DNA of 64,000 nt from Maratus speciosus (taxonomy: Eukaryota > Arthropoda > Arachnida > Araneae > Salticidae). Both the position numbers and the translations under genes were made by a program. The stretch covers positions 79,307,292 through 79,371,291 of the forward strand of contig OZ010796.1 in assembly GCA_963932465.1 (NCBI GenBank). Reading direction: 5' to 3'. The notes under the pieces were generated by a model, which saw only the letters and a list, made by a program, of their open reading frames with translations, made no database searches and had not been told where the DNA came from. Positions within the stretch are counted from its first letter, which is position 1. Each line of letters starts with the position of its first letter. Shown here in pieces: positions 20,928 to 32,735 of the stretch.

Positions 20928-22180
20928 CATAAATATTTAATTAAATTATTAATAAATATATTATTAATTTATTAATAAAAATAATTACATAAAATTAATT
21001 TAATAATAACCGTATTATTAATTTATTAATAAAATTGTTATCTGAAAAAGTATTTTTTTGCAAATTAATTTGTTGCCAAATTTAGTTTTGATAATTATGT
21101 GTTTTTCTGAAATTATTTCAAAATTGATTTATTCGTATGTTTTACACGTAATTTGCAATTCATACAAATTTATCAATCAGCTGCGTAATCTCTCCTAGCA
21201 TTTAAACTTATGGGGAAACGCGCCATCTCTCCTAAGTAGCAGATGCGCAAATTCTCCTATTTTGGTAGGAGAGAATGTGCGGCCTTTTATTTAAATATGG
21301 CCACTTCTAAAATGACGTGTTGGTGTTCGCATACTTAGTCCAGGTCAGTAGTTTATAAGAAATCGCTTAAATTCAAAATATTTTGTATTACTGACGTTCT
21401 ATAAAAATTCTGACGAACAGTTATGAAAATTCAAGCACTTACTTGGTTACACTGCTTTATCCAAAACGCTTGGTACCATCAATATGAACATTCATGTAGA
21501 CACTGCGCTAATGCTGCTGTACAACTACATGGAGTTGCTGCGCGCGCACTCTACTCCTTCCCGTCGAATCTCTTTGTGCGCAATCTCTCCTACCGCGCGA
21601 ACTCTCCTCGCTTTACTATATACTAAATAAAAAAGTATATAATGCAGATTCTTATTGTGTATAATAAGGTCAAGTTCAGATGATATAATGCTACAGAGAA
21701 TGGGCATTTAATAATACTCTCTTAGTGCTCTTCCAAGATTTTTGTATACATGCTCGGAAACAAGCTGTTTTTGTACTTGTCTGATACATTTGTGTATAAC
21801 TTATTTTTGGCGAAATGTAAAATTTTGAAGCAAATTGAAAAAGAAATTGTTTTTAAACTATCAAAATAAGATGTGATAGAAAAACGGAAGAAATCGTCGT
21901 ACGAGACACATTTAAACGTACACCGTACGATAAGTCTAAAAAGTACTAAAAAACGTACAACTTACGAGAAAAACGTACAAACTGGCAACTCTATGAGATC
22001 CCGAGTTCCCCTCGCTAATGAAAACCCTATGGGAGTTTGGTTCATTTGCATTTTTTAAATTATCTAATTACGGAATAACTATTTTTAACTTATTTTTTCT
22101 GTACCTTTGTCTCTGTTTGCATGTAAATATTTCAGTTATAGAATTAATATCGTTAATCCTTATTCCATGTATTGGAGACT

Positions 22181-22474
22181 GAAGGCTCTTCTCAACTGCT
22201 CTACTCAACAAGCGCAAAATGTTTTTAAACATTTACAGATTCATTTTTTAACGGAAAGACATAAAATTAGAAAGCCTGACCATGGAAGCGATTTGAAATC
22301 GAGCTGTAGTTTCCATTTTTTGATCAATAAATTACCTATGGAGGTATAAGCGATTTTGATCACGTGACAAACACATTTTTCAACCTTTCTTGAGTGGTTG
22401 TTCTTCTTTCGCGTGAAAATTCGGTTCAAAACGCCCACTTTGACACTATTTTCTGAAAAATCTATTGCGTCTAA

Positions 22475-22510
<36 letters not shown>

Positions 22511-22545
22511 TGTTTTACATAGTTTCTGAGCATCTAACAGCTCGG
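22181..22545 (+). mobile_element. Family A MITE, 3'-truncated copy
   Basis: Starts GGCTCTTCTCAACTGCTCT at about 22183 and follows the family through AGCCTGACCATGGAAGCGAT, TTTTGATCACGTGACAAA and TTCGGTTCAAAACGCCCAC. An A-run of about 28 lies at 22480-22507, then TTACATAGTTTCTGA. The last 60 bp and the closing TIR are missing, and the left TTAA is lost. Confidence 0.85.
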
Positions 22546-22549
22546 ATCA

Positions 22550-23340
22550 ACCTCATGATAAGAAAAATTATTACTTTACCTGTGCGCAGAAAGTGATACA
22601 TGTGAAATACTATAAACAAGTAAAAAGATAATATCAGATAATAGTAATAATCTTTAAGTAGTTATCTGCTCATTAGCGTCAGAAACCTGACGGTCATTTT
22701 CTTTTAAAATCAACAAACACAACATATAGTTATTTATAAAATTAAAATTGAAGCTTTAATGTAATTGTAATCATGATAATAGATTATTTCCTTTCTGATT
22801 GACAGCTTATTTGTTGAACCCAGAACTAATGTTCTATTTTGTATCAAGAATGAATGAGAAAATGAAAACTTTGTAAACATTAAACACGTTGTAAACATTA
22901 AATGTCATGACAATTAAGTTGATTTATGATAAGTTTTTCTGAAGAGATTAATACTTCTGACAAATACAAACTTTTTTCGCGAAAAAACATTGAAAGACAA
23001 TTTTAGAGCAACAATATCATCATTTTACACAGGATACGTTACTTTGAACTGTATGGAGAGGCTCCGGGCCCCTATAAAGATCTCAACTGATGCGCGGTCC
23101 TGGGCAATTACCCCGTTTGCCCGATGGTTGTTCCGGGCCTGGATGGATCAGCACATTTCTCCGTTTAAGACAGCATTCCGCCGTAGGCAGGTTCTTTTTC
23201 AAAGGTTTTACTGTATTTTAATTTTATTGCCTAAAAATCTACTATTCTTTAAAAAGTTTAATTGTAATTTAAAATTTAAGTTTAAAATTTAAAATTAAAA
23301 TTTTAAGTTTAATTGTAGAATAATGGCGTTTTAAAAATAT
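22550..23340. other. Non-coding stretch
   Basis: A+T-rich. A short G+C-richer patch at 23050-23190 is open on the plus strand, but no domain was recognised. Confidence 0.35.
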
Positions 23341-23344
23341 ACGC

Positions 23345-23600
23345 ATTTTTTGATGAAAGTTTCGGGTCGGGTCAAAGGCCATGCCGAGACAAGGATTTTC
23401 ATACGGGCTTGGTCGAGCACGGGACTGAACATTTCGGCCCGTGCAAACTTAGAAGAATGAAGCCAGTACCGACTCGGTACGGAAAAAAAGTTAGGTCAGG
23501 CACGGCCCGATCCTTCAGAAAAAAAGTAAGGCTCGGTCATGACCTGGGACAAGCGCGAGCGTCGTGAATGAAAATAGGCCTGTGCAGACCTTTACGGTTA
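23345..23600 (-). repeat. GGCCC-rich repeat D, partial copy 4
   Basis: In reverse orientation it matches 43470-43740: it begins GGTCTGCACAGGCC, passes TTCTGAAGGATCGGGCC and CAGTCCCGTGCTCGACC, and ends near GTCTCGGCATGGCC. Many CG/GGCC motifs contrast with the A+T-rich surroundings. It does not encode a protein. Confidence 0.65.
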
Positions 23601-23749
23601 GCAATTAATTTTTGAGATACGAGAACGTCTGATACTGAGGGATTCGTCGTCCGAATTATATAAAGATAAAAAAAATAATAATAACTTGGGTATAGATTTG
23701 TGGCATCCTTGATTTAAAAAAAAAAAAAAAATCTAAAGATCCAGAAAGA

Positions 23750-24691
23750 TAGGAGAAGGTGGGCTAAAATGATGCCCTTAAGAGAAAAACTTGTGTAAAA
23801 TAACATAACTGTTTAAATGAAACTTTAGCTAGCATATGCTAATATGTTTTTACACTATATTTTGCATTATAAACATATTTTAAACCCAAATTGAGTAATG
23901 AAAAAAAAAATGGATTTTTGAAAAAGGGACCAAAGGATCATTTACCCTCACCCAAGGGCAAAGTGATCCCTCATCGAAAAATCATTGTAAATTGTTTTTT
24001 ATCGGCAAAATAAAAGATATAAAAGTAATTATGACATTACATAATGAAATAAAATAAGTTTTGCAATCAAATAGCATACGTAATTTATTTTATGTAAATT
24101 TTAAAATAAAAAAGTGTCACAAATCATTTTGAAAAAACAATAAAATTGAATATTTGAAAATTATGATCGTAGAATAACACATGGACTAAAAGAGAAAGGT
24201 TTGGGGCACAGTCAAGCATTTGGCTCCCATGATGGCTAGGACTCGGTACCGGATTTTCTTCAGTCAATGAAATGGTAGTAAAACGATCCACATAATGGAT
24301 CATTTTTTTTTTTACCCGGCAACATGGCCGTCCATTTTAGGTCATATAACTGGATGACGCCGTGAAACATAACAAATTTAGCAAGTGTAATTCACATCTA
24401 AAAACATACTCTATTAAGTAAACCAAGTCACATTTCTGTACACGAAAGACTGTATATCTAAATAAAAATGAAAGTTAGTGCTTATCTTATAACATATGTT
24501 ATAAAAACCACTTTTCAAAGAATTCTTTTCAGACGTGTAATACTGCGGTCGCTTGAATACCGCCATTGCTTCTTCTTCATTTGCTACAACTAGTATATGT
24601 GTTACCAGCATGTAGATAGCGCGACCTGTCTGGAAGAAAACCTACGTGGATCGTTTTGCCCGCTAGGATCATTTTAGGCCACCTTCCCCTA
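23750..24691. mobile_element. TA-flanked MITE F, TIR GGRGAAGGTGGSCTAAAATG
   Basis: GGAGAAGGTGGGCTAAAATG at 23752 and the inverse of GGGGAAGGTGGCCTAAAATG ending at 24689 are flanked by TA on both sides. Related words (GATCATTT, GTGATCC) recur inside. It is about 938 bp and lacks a transposase. Confidence 0.7.
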
Positions 24692-25199
24692 CATTTTTTT
24701 TTTTTTTTAATAACAAAAAACTTGAAGGCTAATTCCATGAACAGATTTATCAAATGTAATAAAGAACATGCACACAAAAGTTCAAATCTCTATCTGAAAT
24801 ACAAAAAAAGCCTTAGGGTTAATCCATTTGAAATCACCCGCACAGGTGGTGTCGCTCCACATTTTTATTTTTCCTCATCTTTTAACCAAGTTTTCTTCAT
24901 AGTTTTCGGAGTTTAGAAACATGAAAAAAAAATTTTTTTTGATCATATAGTTTTTTGAGGTGGCCATTTTTAACAAGCTACACATGCACAGCCATTTTTT
25001 GGCGAAAAACGTGTGATACGGAAACTGCTGTAACTGCTTTATTTTTCTACCTATCAAGATGAATCAAAAACCAAAATTTTCATCATAAAATTGTTGATAT
25101 TTTATGTATTTATACAATTTTCATTATAGACTTAAGGATCTAGGCCAAAAACATGCTTAAAAACTGAATAAATAAAAGCTCAAACAACACATTTCGCTA

Positions 25200-25236
<37 letters not shown>

Positions 25237-25584
25237 AGATCAAACTCACCTTAAATACTTTTTTCTTACACAGAACTTTTCTAGGATTACTTATTTTTAT
25301 AAATTTCAATCCTGAAAACCTTTTCTCTTTTTTTGTACAGCTTATCAAAACCTGTGTTAAGTCTGTTGTTGGCAATATTTTCACTAATTAATATCTCAAA
25401 AGGGACTGACTAAAAAATTCTGAAAACTTGAGGATAATAGACATCTTTGTAATATATAAAGTTAAATTGTAAATTTTATGAGTGAGACTTAACTATGGTT
25501 TTTGAGTGAGACTTAACAGTTCACTAAAAATGCACCCCTCCTCATTTTCCTTTTTGTTTTGTTTCAGATATATAAGCATTACAG

Positions 25585-25838
25585 CACTGTAAAAAAACTG
25601 TCAAATTGACAGGAAAAAACTGTCAATTTTGGCACCAGTAAAAAACCGTTTAATTTACAGAAAAAAGCTGCATTTTTTCATTAAAACAGTTTTTTTCTGT
25701 AAAAAGGACAGATTTTTTCTGCAAAAATTACAAAATTCAGTTTCTCTTACAGAAAAACCCCGTTTTTCTTCAAAACAGTTTTTTTCTGTAAAAAATACAA
25801 TTATTTCTGTAAAAATTACAGATTTTTTTACAGTTCAC

Positions 25839-25873
<35 letters not shown>

Positions 25874-25936
25874 TCAAATTGACAGGAAAAAACTGTCTAT
25901 TTTGGTGCCAGTAAAAAACCGTTTAATTTACAGAAT
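25585..25936 (+). repeat. CTGTAAAAA-rich block with an 85-bp direct repeat
   Basis: CACTGTAAAAAA then CTGTCAAATTGACAGGAAAA, a CAGTAAAAAACCGTTTAAT-like string and TTTACAG occur at 25586-25665 and again at 25847-25936 after an A-run. Between them are many short TTTTTTCTGTAAAAA palindromes. Its Lys/Phe-rich ORF is a by-product of composition. Confidence 0.6.
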
Positions 25937-26714
25937 AATAAACAATTAAATTTTAAAAATCAAAAAACCCGACTGCGTAAAAAGCGAACTAATCAATTAT
26001 TTCTGAACAATGTGAAATTATTTTTTTTTTTCAATTCCTACTATTAGCTCACACTCTCGCTATATATATCTTGTTCAAATTTTCAATCGTTAATAAAATA
26101 CTTATGATTCATCCAATCAAGCTCAAATAATTTTTTTTTAAACTTATGGTGGATGACACTTGATGTTAATCCAGTTTCTTTTCTAATATTAATTCATTAA
26201 TTAAATTAAATTAATTAATTTCAATAATCGAGAGAGCCCTCTTCTTGATCAAGGTATTTTAAGACCGAGAGATTCCTCTTCTTGATCAAGGCATTTTAAG
26301 TGCCACTCAAGACGAAAGAAGAATGGGAGGGAAAAAAATTCTCTTATTGACCTAAGTAGGAATCGATTTAAAATATATATATATATATATTTTATATTAC
26401 TTGTTTATATTACTTACCTATTTTTTTATTTACTTGTATTGATGACTTTTAAGTTGTGTTTAATTGTTAGTTCCTATCTATAAACACTGTTTTGATGAGG
26501 TCTAATAGATGTCTATGATAGTTAGAGTTGCAGTAAAGCTAGAGATCCTAGATACACAACTTCCAGGTTGTATAATATTTTAACGGAGCTTCTAACTGTA
26601 AAATAGTCAATGAAACATCGTCTTCATTTTGAAAGGCCTATCCAACGATGTGCCACTCAATAGGGTGCGTAAATTTTCTTTTCGTCTCTACCGCCAGGTA
26701 ATAGGAGGGGGTGG

Positions 26715-27060
26715 GGGTCTTTTGATTTTATTGTGCACAGCTGAGGAACACCTGATACAGTTTTATTCTGACATAGTTTTGAAATTAGCCTAAGTTAGTC
26801 GCTAAGATGTTACTTCACGTACACGAAAGGGAAAACACCCGCTTGCTAATGAAATTTTATAAAATATCTCGTCAAAGGCAAAGGGCAGAGGCGTATACAA
26901 ATGAGATATTTTATAAAATTTCATTAGCGAGAAGTGTTTCCGCTCGTGAAGTGAAGTAACCTCTTAGCGAGTACTTTGGCTAATTTCGAAAGCATGTCAG
27001 AATAAAACTGTATCAAGTGCTCCTCAGCTGTGCGCAATGAAAGCAAAAGACCCCCCCCCC
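26715..27060. mobile_element. Compact fold-back element inside G
   Basis: GGGTCTTTTGATTTTATTGT..GCACAGCTGAGGA near 26724 is mirrored by the inverse ending near 27055. The arms share ACAGTTTTATTCTGACAT, AAGTTACTTCAC-like and TAATGAAATTTTATAAAATA strings over about 150 bp each. The loop lies near 26880-26895, with G/C runs at both outer edges. Confidence 0.7.
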
Positions 27061-27814
27061 CCCCTTCAAGCATGTTTTGAAAAGGTGCCACTTCCCTATT
27101 TAACTAAGTAATAATGCGTAAAATTTGTTTTTATCGTCAATTTGAACGTACATAAGCAAAAAGTACCTAAATGTATGGAACAAAAGAGAAAGGAAAGGGG
27201 TGGGGGAGTTGGTGCATTTTTAGTGAACTGTTATTCAAAAACCAGTTAAGTCTCAATCATAAAATTTACAATTTAACTTTATATTACAAAGTTGTTTATT
27301 ATTATCCTACATTTTCAGAATCGTTTAGTCAGTCCCTTTTGAGATAAGTGAAAATTGCCAAAAGCAGAGACTTAACACAAGAAAGAAATATTTAAGGTGA
27401 GTTTGATCTCCGCCATAAAAAATAATGGCAGAGAAATGTGGTGTTTGGCCTTTTATTTCTCCGCTTTTTAAGCATGTTTTTGGCCTAGATCCTTAAGTCT
27501 AATGAAAATTTTATAAGTACATACAATGTCGACACTTTCATTCTGAATATTTGGGTATTTGATTCATCTTGATAGGTAGAAAAATAAAGCAGTTACAGCA
27601 TTTTCCGTGAAACACGTTTTCTACCCAAAAATGGCTGTGCAGCTCGTTAAAAATAGCCACACCCAAAAAACTATATACGATCAAAAAAAATTTTTAATCA
27701 TGTTTTTAAACTCAGAAAACTGTGAAGAAAACTTGTTTAAAAGATTATGAAAATTAAAAATGTCGAGCGACACCACCTGAGTGATTTGGAATGGATTGAC
27801 GACCCCTTAACATT

Positions 27815-28530
27815 TTTAAAGATGAATGTGAAGAAAATATGAACATGGAGAAAAATCCATTTAAAGTTTTAATTTGTGTGAGTAATTGCCTTGAGTATGT
27901 TTACAATACAAAATTTACAATATCTCGCGATTTTTACCGTATGGGTAAAAATGAGGTGCCGAAATATTCACATTTAAACAGGCTTTCATTTAATATTAAA
28001 AAACAAAAATCGATTTTTTGACCAGTTTTAAGGCAATGAGATTTTTTTTTCTTTTTTTTTTTTTTACCATTTGATATCTTAATCATCCAATCTTATATGA
28101 TGACATTCCAGCAGTCGATTTTTTCTTTTCTTGCGAAGATATTTTTAATTGTTGATTTTTATAAAGTTACACTATCGATTAATCACAGTATAGCGCAGTG
28201 AGATCCAGGTATATTTAAAGTAACCCCGGGAAATGGTAAGGTTATTTTAACCCTTTAACGCGTCTGGCCCGTGTTTTTCCGTTTCCAGAAATCATGTTAA
28301 AATGGCTGTAGGCAAAATTTTTTTTAACAGAATTGCATTTTGAAAAGAATCTACAATGAAGAGATACGGAAAGCATCAAACCGCGATTAAAAAATATATA
28401 TACATTGGGATTTACGATAATTTTTATGGAAATGCAGAAAAACCCTCAGACGCTCAAAGGTTTGCAGTGTTGAATGCAGAGGTGGGTGGACATACCACTG
28501 TACTGCCCCCCCCCCCCCCGGCAAACTTTT
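27815..28530. other. Non-coding stretch
   Basis: A+T-rich with T-runs near 28040 and a C-run at 28507-28519. TTAACCCTTTAACGCGTC near 28249 looks like a lone piggyBac-type end; its partner was not found. Confidence 0.35.
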
Positions 28531-28534
28531 GATT

Positions 28535-28732
28535 TTAACCCTTTGGAGACGAGCGTCACGTATTCGTGACACATTATATACTCAGAATCCTTCATTATTC
28601 CCACCATTTTTTTTTTTTTTTTTTTTTTAAATTTTGCCTTATTTATTCAGGGCATATTCTGGATTCAATTAGGCAACCAGCGATAAAATATATTAAAAAT
28701 TCTATAAAAGATTCTCGTCTCTAAGTGGTTAA
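28535..28732. mobile_element. Short TTAA MITE, TIR CCCTTTGGAGACGAG
   Basis: TTAA (28535-28538) then CCCTTTGGAGACGAG; the right end is the inverse of CCACTTAGAGACGAG, then TTAA (28729-28732). It is about 190 bp, with a T-run inside. TTAA plus CC ends fit a piggyBac-type MITE. Confidence 0.6.
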
Positions 28733-28931
28733 GCTTATTAATGTTCTAGAAGTGCAAACCTCCCCCCCCCCTCCCCCTTCCTCTGGAGCTAAAAAAATTC
28801 CTGAATTCAACACTGATTTTAGCTATACTGGTTGTTATTATTCCGAGCCCGGAAACGCAGAGTAGGCCAGATTGTAAAAAATAAACAACAGAATACGGAG
28901 TCAATGTTTCCAGGAAGTCCGGATATATGAT

Positions 28932-29120
28932 CTACTTGTTTGATTTTGGGTGGCCATGTTCTTCACCAATACACACGTTTTGCATTCCTTTCTTATAGTA
29001 CCTCCCTTTCATAGTGACAGGTTTATTACGGTATGGCATCCGCATTTCCCTTTTGAAGTAATCCCTGACTATTTCATCCCCACGTCTGTGGGTATGTTCA
29101 TGAGTATAATCGGTCCGCAA
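28932..29120 (-). CDS. Candidate isolated terminal exon, unknown protein
   Basis: A minus-strand frame, open upstream to about 29174, ends at a TAG at 28932. It encodes a basic, well-mixed peptide (RRGDEIVRDYFKREMRMPYR, then KPVTMKGRYYKKGMQNVCIG). Unlike most frames here it lacks Phe/Lys/Ile runs, and G+C is higher than in the flanks. No family was recognised and no clear 3' splice site was seen at its upstream edge. It may be the last exon of a host gene on the minus strand or a fragment of a transposon gene. Confidence 0.3.
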   Translation of the reverse strand: MRTDYTHEHTHRRGDEIVRDYFKREMRMPYRNKPVTMKGRYYKKGMQNVCIGEEHGHPKSNK

Positions 29121-29214
29121 TGTAAAAATGTTTGAAAAAAGAGTAATTTTAGAAGAATTATCCGATTTCGTTCTTTAATATTTGCTCTGAAATAATAAAA
29201 AAAGATGCTTTTTG

Positions 29215-29386
29215 CAGGGCTGCCACAGGCGACTATTTTTCTATTCTATTCGCACCACTATTTTTAAACAAGAAATTTTGTAGAATATTTCTCTTGCAAA
29301 TGTTGTCAAACGGTTTATCAAAGATGCTTGTTTTGAGAAAAAAGGTGCGAAGTAGAATTAAAAAATAGTCGCCTGTGGCAGCCCTG
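29215..29386. mobile_element. hAT-type MITE, TIR CAGGGCTGCCACAGG
   Basis: CAGGGCTGCCACAGGCGACT at 29215 is matched by its exact inverse ending at 29386; the repeat continues into ATTTTT. The 172-bp copy has strong hAT-like ends, but the flanking 8-mers do not clearly match, so the target duplication is unproven. Confidence 0.7.
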
Positions 29387-29721
29387 TTTATGGAAGAATT
29401 TCTTATTGTGCCATTCATTTCTAAATGTGGGATACAATATTAGTAAGTTGAGCTGAAAATTAAGTAGCTTCCTTATATAATATTAATTGTATTTTAATTT
29501 CCTTGTCCCTGCTTTTATTAGCCATTCTTTTTACCTCTTATAATTTTATTTAGGTACGAGGGAGGAACGAACAGAAGTCGCAGCTAATGAGAATTAAATT
29601 TGAATATTTTTAATAGAAATATATTTTTAAACATTCTAAACTCATCACGACCAAGTGCCGAACTTTAAGGAAGTTTACTATAATGGTGTAAGACTAAATT
29701 TTTAGGTAACTGAAAAGCGAG

Positions 29722-30146
29722 TACCGTATTTTATGGAAGAAACGCCGCGGCGTTTACGAGTTTAAAAGTTTTTTTTTTTTTTTCAAGTACGGCGTTTACG
29801 ATTTTTTTTAAAATACCAAATGAATTTCCTTATTAAAAAGCAGTGATTTTGACTGCTTTTTAATATTCCTGCACAAAGGCTTTAATTGCTATTTTAATGA
29901 GTTTCCTTAATATAAAAAATCATAAAAATATATAAAATGGGATTTAAATATTTTAAATAAAACTTTAGACGTATTAAGATATTAAATAAGAGGCATCTTA
30001 CACTGCTCAGAAAACTTTGATTAAAGTTAGGTCAATGTGACGCTGTCAACAAAAGTAGCGTTCCGATGGTTGCGGCGATTACGATATTTTAAAGCCTTAT
30101 TCAGGCCAATTTGAGGAGTGCGGCTTTGCTTCCATAAAATACGGTA
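29722..30146 (-). mobile_element. TA-flanked MITE family C, copy 3
   Basis: CCGTATTTTATGGAAGAAAC at 29724, inverse end at 30144, TA on both sides. Same orientation as copy 2. It is longer than the others because of about 50 extra bases near 29830-29890 that include a local duplication of the TGAATTTCCTTA-like string. The right TIR lacks part of the GGCGTTTC segment. Confidence 0.85.
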
Positions 30147-30394
30147 AATGCATTTTCTGTTGTATCCGCTGCTACTTACTTTAAAGCAAATATGTTAGGA
30201 AATCACAGGCAAAATTTTAAACTTTAGACAAGCAATGTCCGGGGGGGGGGGGGACCAAGAGACATCACTGAATCCTGAATGGTTGTCTTCTTTGGGTCAA
30301 ACCCGTAGCTATGACCAGGGTCGTAACCACCGAATCTTTTCAAGGGGGGGGGGGGGGCATCTTTTGACAATCGATATCTCTTATGCAAATTTAA

Positions 30395-30606
30395 TACAGT
30401 AAAACCTGTGAAAACGCACCTGTCTATAAAGGAAATCATCTATAATATAACCTGTATATAACAAAATTCTTAAACGAAAAAAAATCATGATCCGGGGAAA
30501 AGAATACAAAAGAATTAGGGGCGGCGTACCTGCTAAGACGATAGCCTGTCTAAAATAGATATTTTCTGCCATCCCGAGGGATTTTGTCTTAGTAGGTCAT
30601 ACTGTA
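30395..30606. mobile_element. Small Tigger-like MITE
   Basis: CAGTAAAACCTGTGAAAACG at 30397 and CAGTATGACCTACTAAGAC (minus strand) from 30604 are imperfect inverted ends, with TA on both sides. It is 208 bp and non-coding. Confidence 0.6.
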
Positions 30607-30835
30607 TTTAATGAAAAACATGCATTGCATCCGACATCTCGTAAAAATGAAACTTCATTTAACTTTTAATAAAGCAAAATCGTGTATTGACACATTGAAT
30701 TGCCTGGTACTTTCCCAATCTCATAACCAATAACTGTTTTCACTTTATTGAGAATATTTTGGAAAATGTGGTAATTAAAATATTTCCGATTAAATTCACA
30801 ATTGGTATATGTACAAATTATTAATTGGCGTTATT

Positions 30836-32317
30836 AGTCCAGGCAATAGAGACCGTATAGAAGCTCTACCTAGCAAAATTCATGGTAGTTCTGGAAAAAG
30901 GCTTACTATATGTTTTTGGGTCGCTGAATCCGAATTTTTAACTTCCCACCTAAATTTCCCCCGGCAGCCCCCCCCCCCCCCAAATTTTGGTAAAATGTCC
31001 CCCAAAAAATGTTTTTATTAAGAAAATCAATATTTAAATTGTTTTAGAGGAAAAGTATCTAGAAATTAAAAAAGTAGACAAAATTTGCAACAAATTAGAT
31101 GTATTACATTATGACTTAGGATGAAGGAGAAGGGGGGATCTGCCTCGGAACATGCGCGCGGTGCTGCGTGAACTAAGTTGCGCAATTCCACTTAACCACT
31201 CACACGTTTACATTCGCCTTCCCATCTCCCCTCCGAACTTTCTCTATAAGGTCTACTTTAAGTTTTTTGGGTCACTGAATCCGAATTTTTAACTCCCCCC
31301 CCCCGAAAAAACCCCAAATAGTTGTTTTTAACTTAAATTTCTTACTGTTTTAGGGGAAAAGCTTTACGAAATTCAGAAACTAGACAAAATTTGCAACAAA
31401 TACGATACATGACATTATGACGTAGGATGAACGGGGAGGGGAAGGGCTGCCTCTGAACATGCACTGCGGCGCTACGTGATTTAAGTTTTGAAGTCCAGGC
31501 AATAGGGGGTTTTACCCGGAAAAATCAATACTAGTTCTTGATTTCGACTCACTTTATGTTTTTTGGGTCGCTGAATCCGAATTTGTAACTTCCCACCAAA
31601 ATTTCACCCGGCAACCCCCCCCCCCCCCCCCAAAAAAAAAAAAAAAAAAAATTGATTTTTTGAAAAAATTTGGTTTTTGAGATAAGCGCGCGGGGAATGT
31701 TCCGAGGCAGCCCCCTCTTTCCCCGTTTATCCTACGTCATTATGTCATGTATCCTATTTGTTGCAAATTTTGTCTAGTTTCTGAATTTTGTAATGCTTTT
31801 TCCCTCAAACAATAAGACATTTAAGTTAATAACAACTATTTGGGGGGGAGGGGTAGGGGGACTTTTGGGGGTAAGTTAAAAATTCGGATTCAGCGACGCA
31901 AAAAACTTAAAGTAAACCTTATAAGTAAAGTTCGGAGGGGGGATAGGAGGGCGAATGTAAACGTGTGAGGGGTTAAGTGGAATTGCGCAACTTAGTCCAC
32001 GCAGCACCGCGCGCATGTTCCAAGGCAGATCCCCCCTTCCCCTTCATCCTAAGTCATAATGTCATACATCTAATTTGTTGCAAATTTTGTCTACTTTCTG
32101 GATTTCTAGATACTTTTCCCTAAAACAATAAAAAAAATTGATTTTTTTAATAAAACCTTTTTTTGGGGGGGAGGGGGGGTACCAAAATGTGGGGGGTTGC
32201 CGGGGGGAATTTTTGGTGGAAAGTTACAAATTCGATCAGCGACCCAAAAAACATAAAGTAAGCCGATTTCTAGAACTACCATTAATTTTGCTAGGTAAAT
32301 TCCCTATTGCCTGGACT
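30836..32317. mobile_element. Large fold-back element H
   Basis: AGTCCAGGCAATAG at 30836 is mirrored by CTATTGCCTGGACT ending at 32317. The arms 30836-31460 and about 31690-32317 share GACAAAATTTGCAACAAAT, AACATGCGCGCGG-like, CACACGTTTACATTCGCC and GGTCGCTGAATCCGAATTT strings. The loop contains an extra partial unit (31493-31640) that ends in C and A runs. Each arm itself holds two diverged direct subunits. No ORF of note. Confidence 0.75.
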
Positions 32318-32429
32318 ATATTCAAATATATGACATTTTTAGAATTTTAAAATAATTAATTTAACGTTTTATTTACAAACTGTGGTTTCAAAAAAGAATG
32401 CTAAATAAGTTGCAGAAATATTAAAATTT

Positions 32430-32735
32430 GAGCCTATAGAAAAAATAAAGTTTAATAACTATGGAAATTCTGCCGCTCAAACAGATATCTTTATCGCTCA
32501 AATAGAGTTTTGAGCGCTCAAACGTATAGTGCATTCAGAATTTCAAAATACATATGTTAAGGGGCTATATACAACCTGAGATTTGAGCTCCTTGCAAAAA
32601 AGAAAGTTTAATAACTATGAAAATACTCACACACAAAAAGAAATCTTTATCGCTCAAAATAGGATTTTAAACGCTTAAATGTATGGTGCATTCAGAATGT
32701 CAAAATACATATTTTAAAGGGCTATACAGGGTGTA
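32430..32735 (+). repeat. Diverged tandem duplication
   Basis: AAGTTTAATAACTATG..ATCTTTATCGCTCAAA..GTGCATTCAGAAT..AAGGGCTATA occurs twice, starting at about 32450 and 32605. The next bases, ACAGGGTGTATCTAAACTCT, resemble the end of another transposon family but lack a visible partner. Confidence 0.55.

Larger units (their letters stand above)
18540..21610. mobile_element. Decayed element with palindromic GCGCA/AATCTCTCCTA ends
   Basis: Near 18548 a hairpin TGCGCAATCTCTCCT..AGGAGAGAATGCGCA is followed by AGATTGCGCAC. Near 21180-21285 the same motifs recur (GCGTAATCTCTCCTA, CATCTCTCCTAA, GCGCAAATTCTCCTA..TAGGAGAGAATGTGCG), and again near 21571 (GCGCAATCTCTCCTA). Between them lie a pogo-type transposase relic and the Tc1 insertion. 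I infer the motifs are subterminal binding sites of an old DNA transposon. Its exact ends are not fixed. Confidence 0.4.
24813..27810. mobile_element. Fold-back element G with long arms, TTAA ends
   Basis: The left arm (about 24813-25545) and inverted right arm (about 27185-27810) align over most of 620-730 bp. Shared strings include CAGGTGGTGTCGCTC, TTACAGCA..TTTTTCTACCTATC, GGATCTAGGCCAAAAACATG and AAAAGGGACTGACTAAA. The right end is CGACCCCTTAA and the left end a decayed TTAGGG. The middle holds a CTGTAAAAA-rich repeat and a second, smaller hairpin. No ORF with a known domain. Confidence 0.75.

Noticed and set aside
25629..25949. 106-codon Lys/Phe-rich ORF
   Set aside because: Arises from CTGTAAAAA-type simple repeats and an A-run inside element G.
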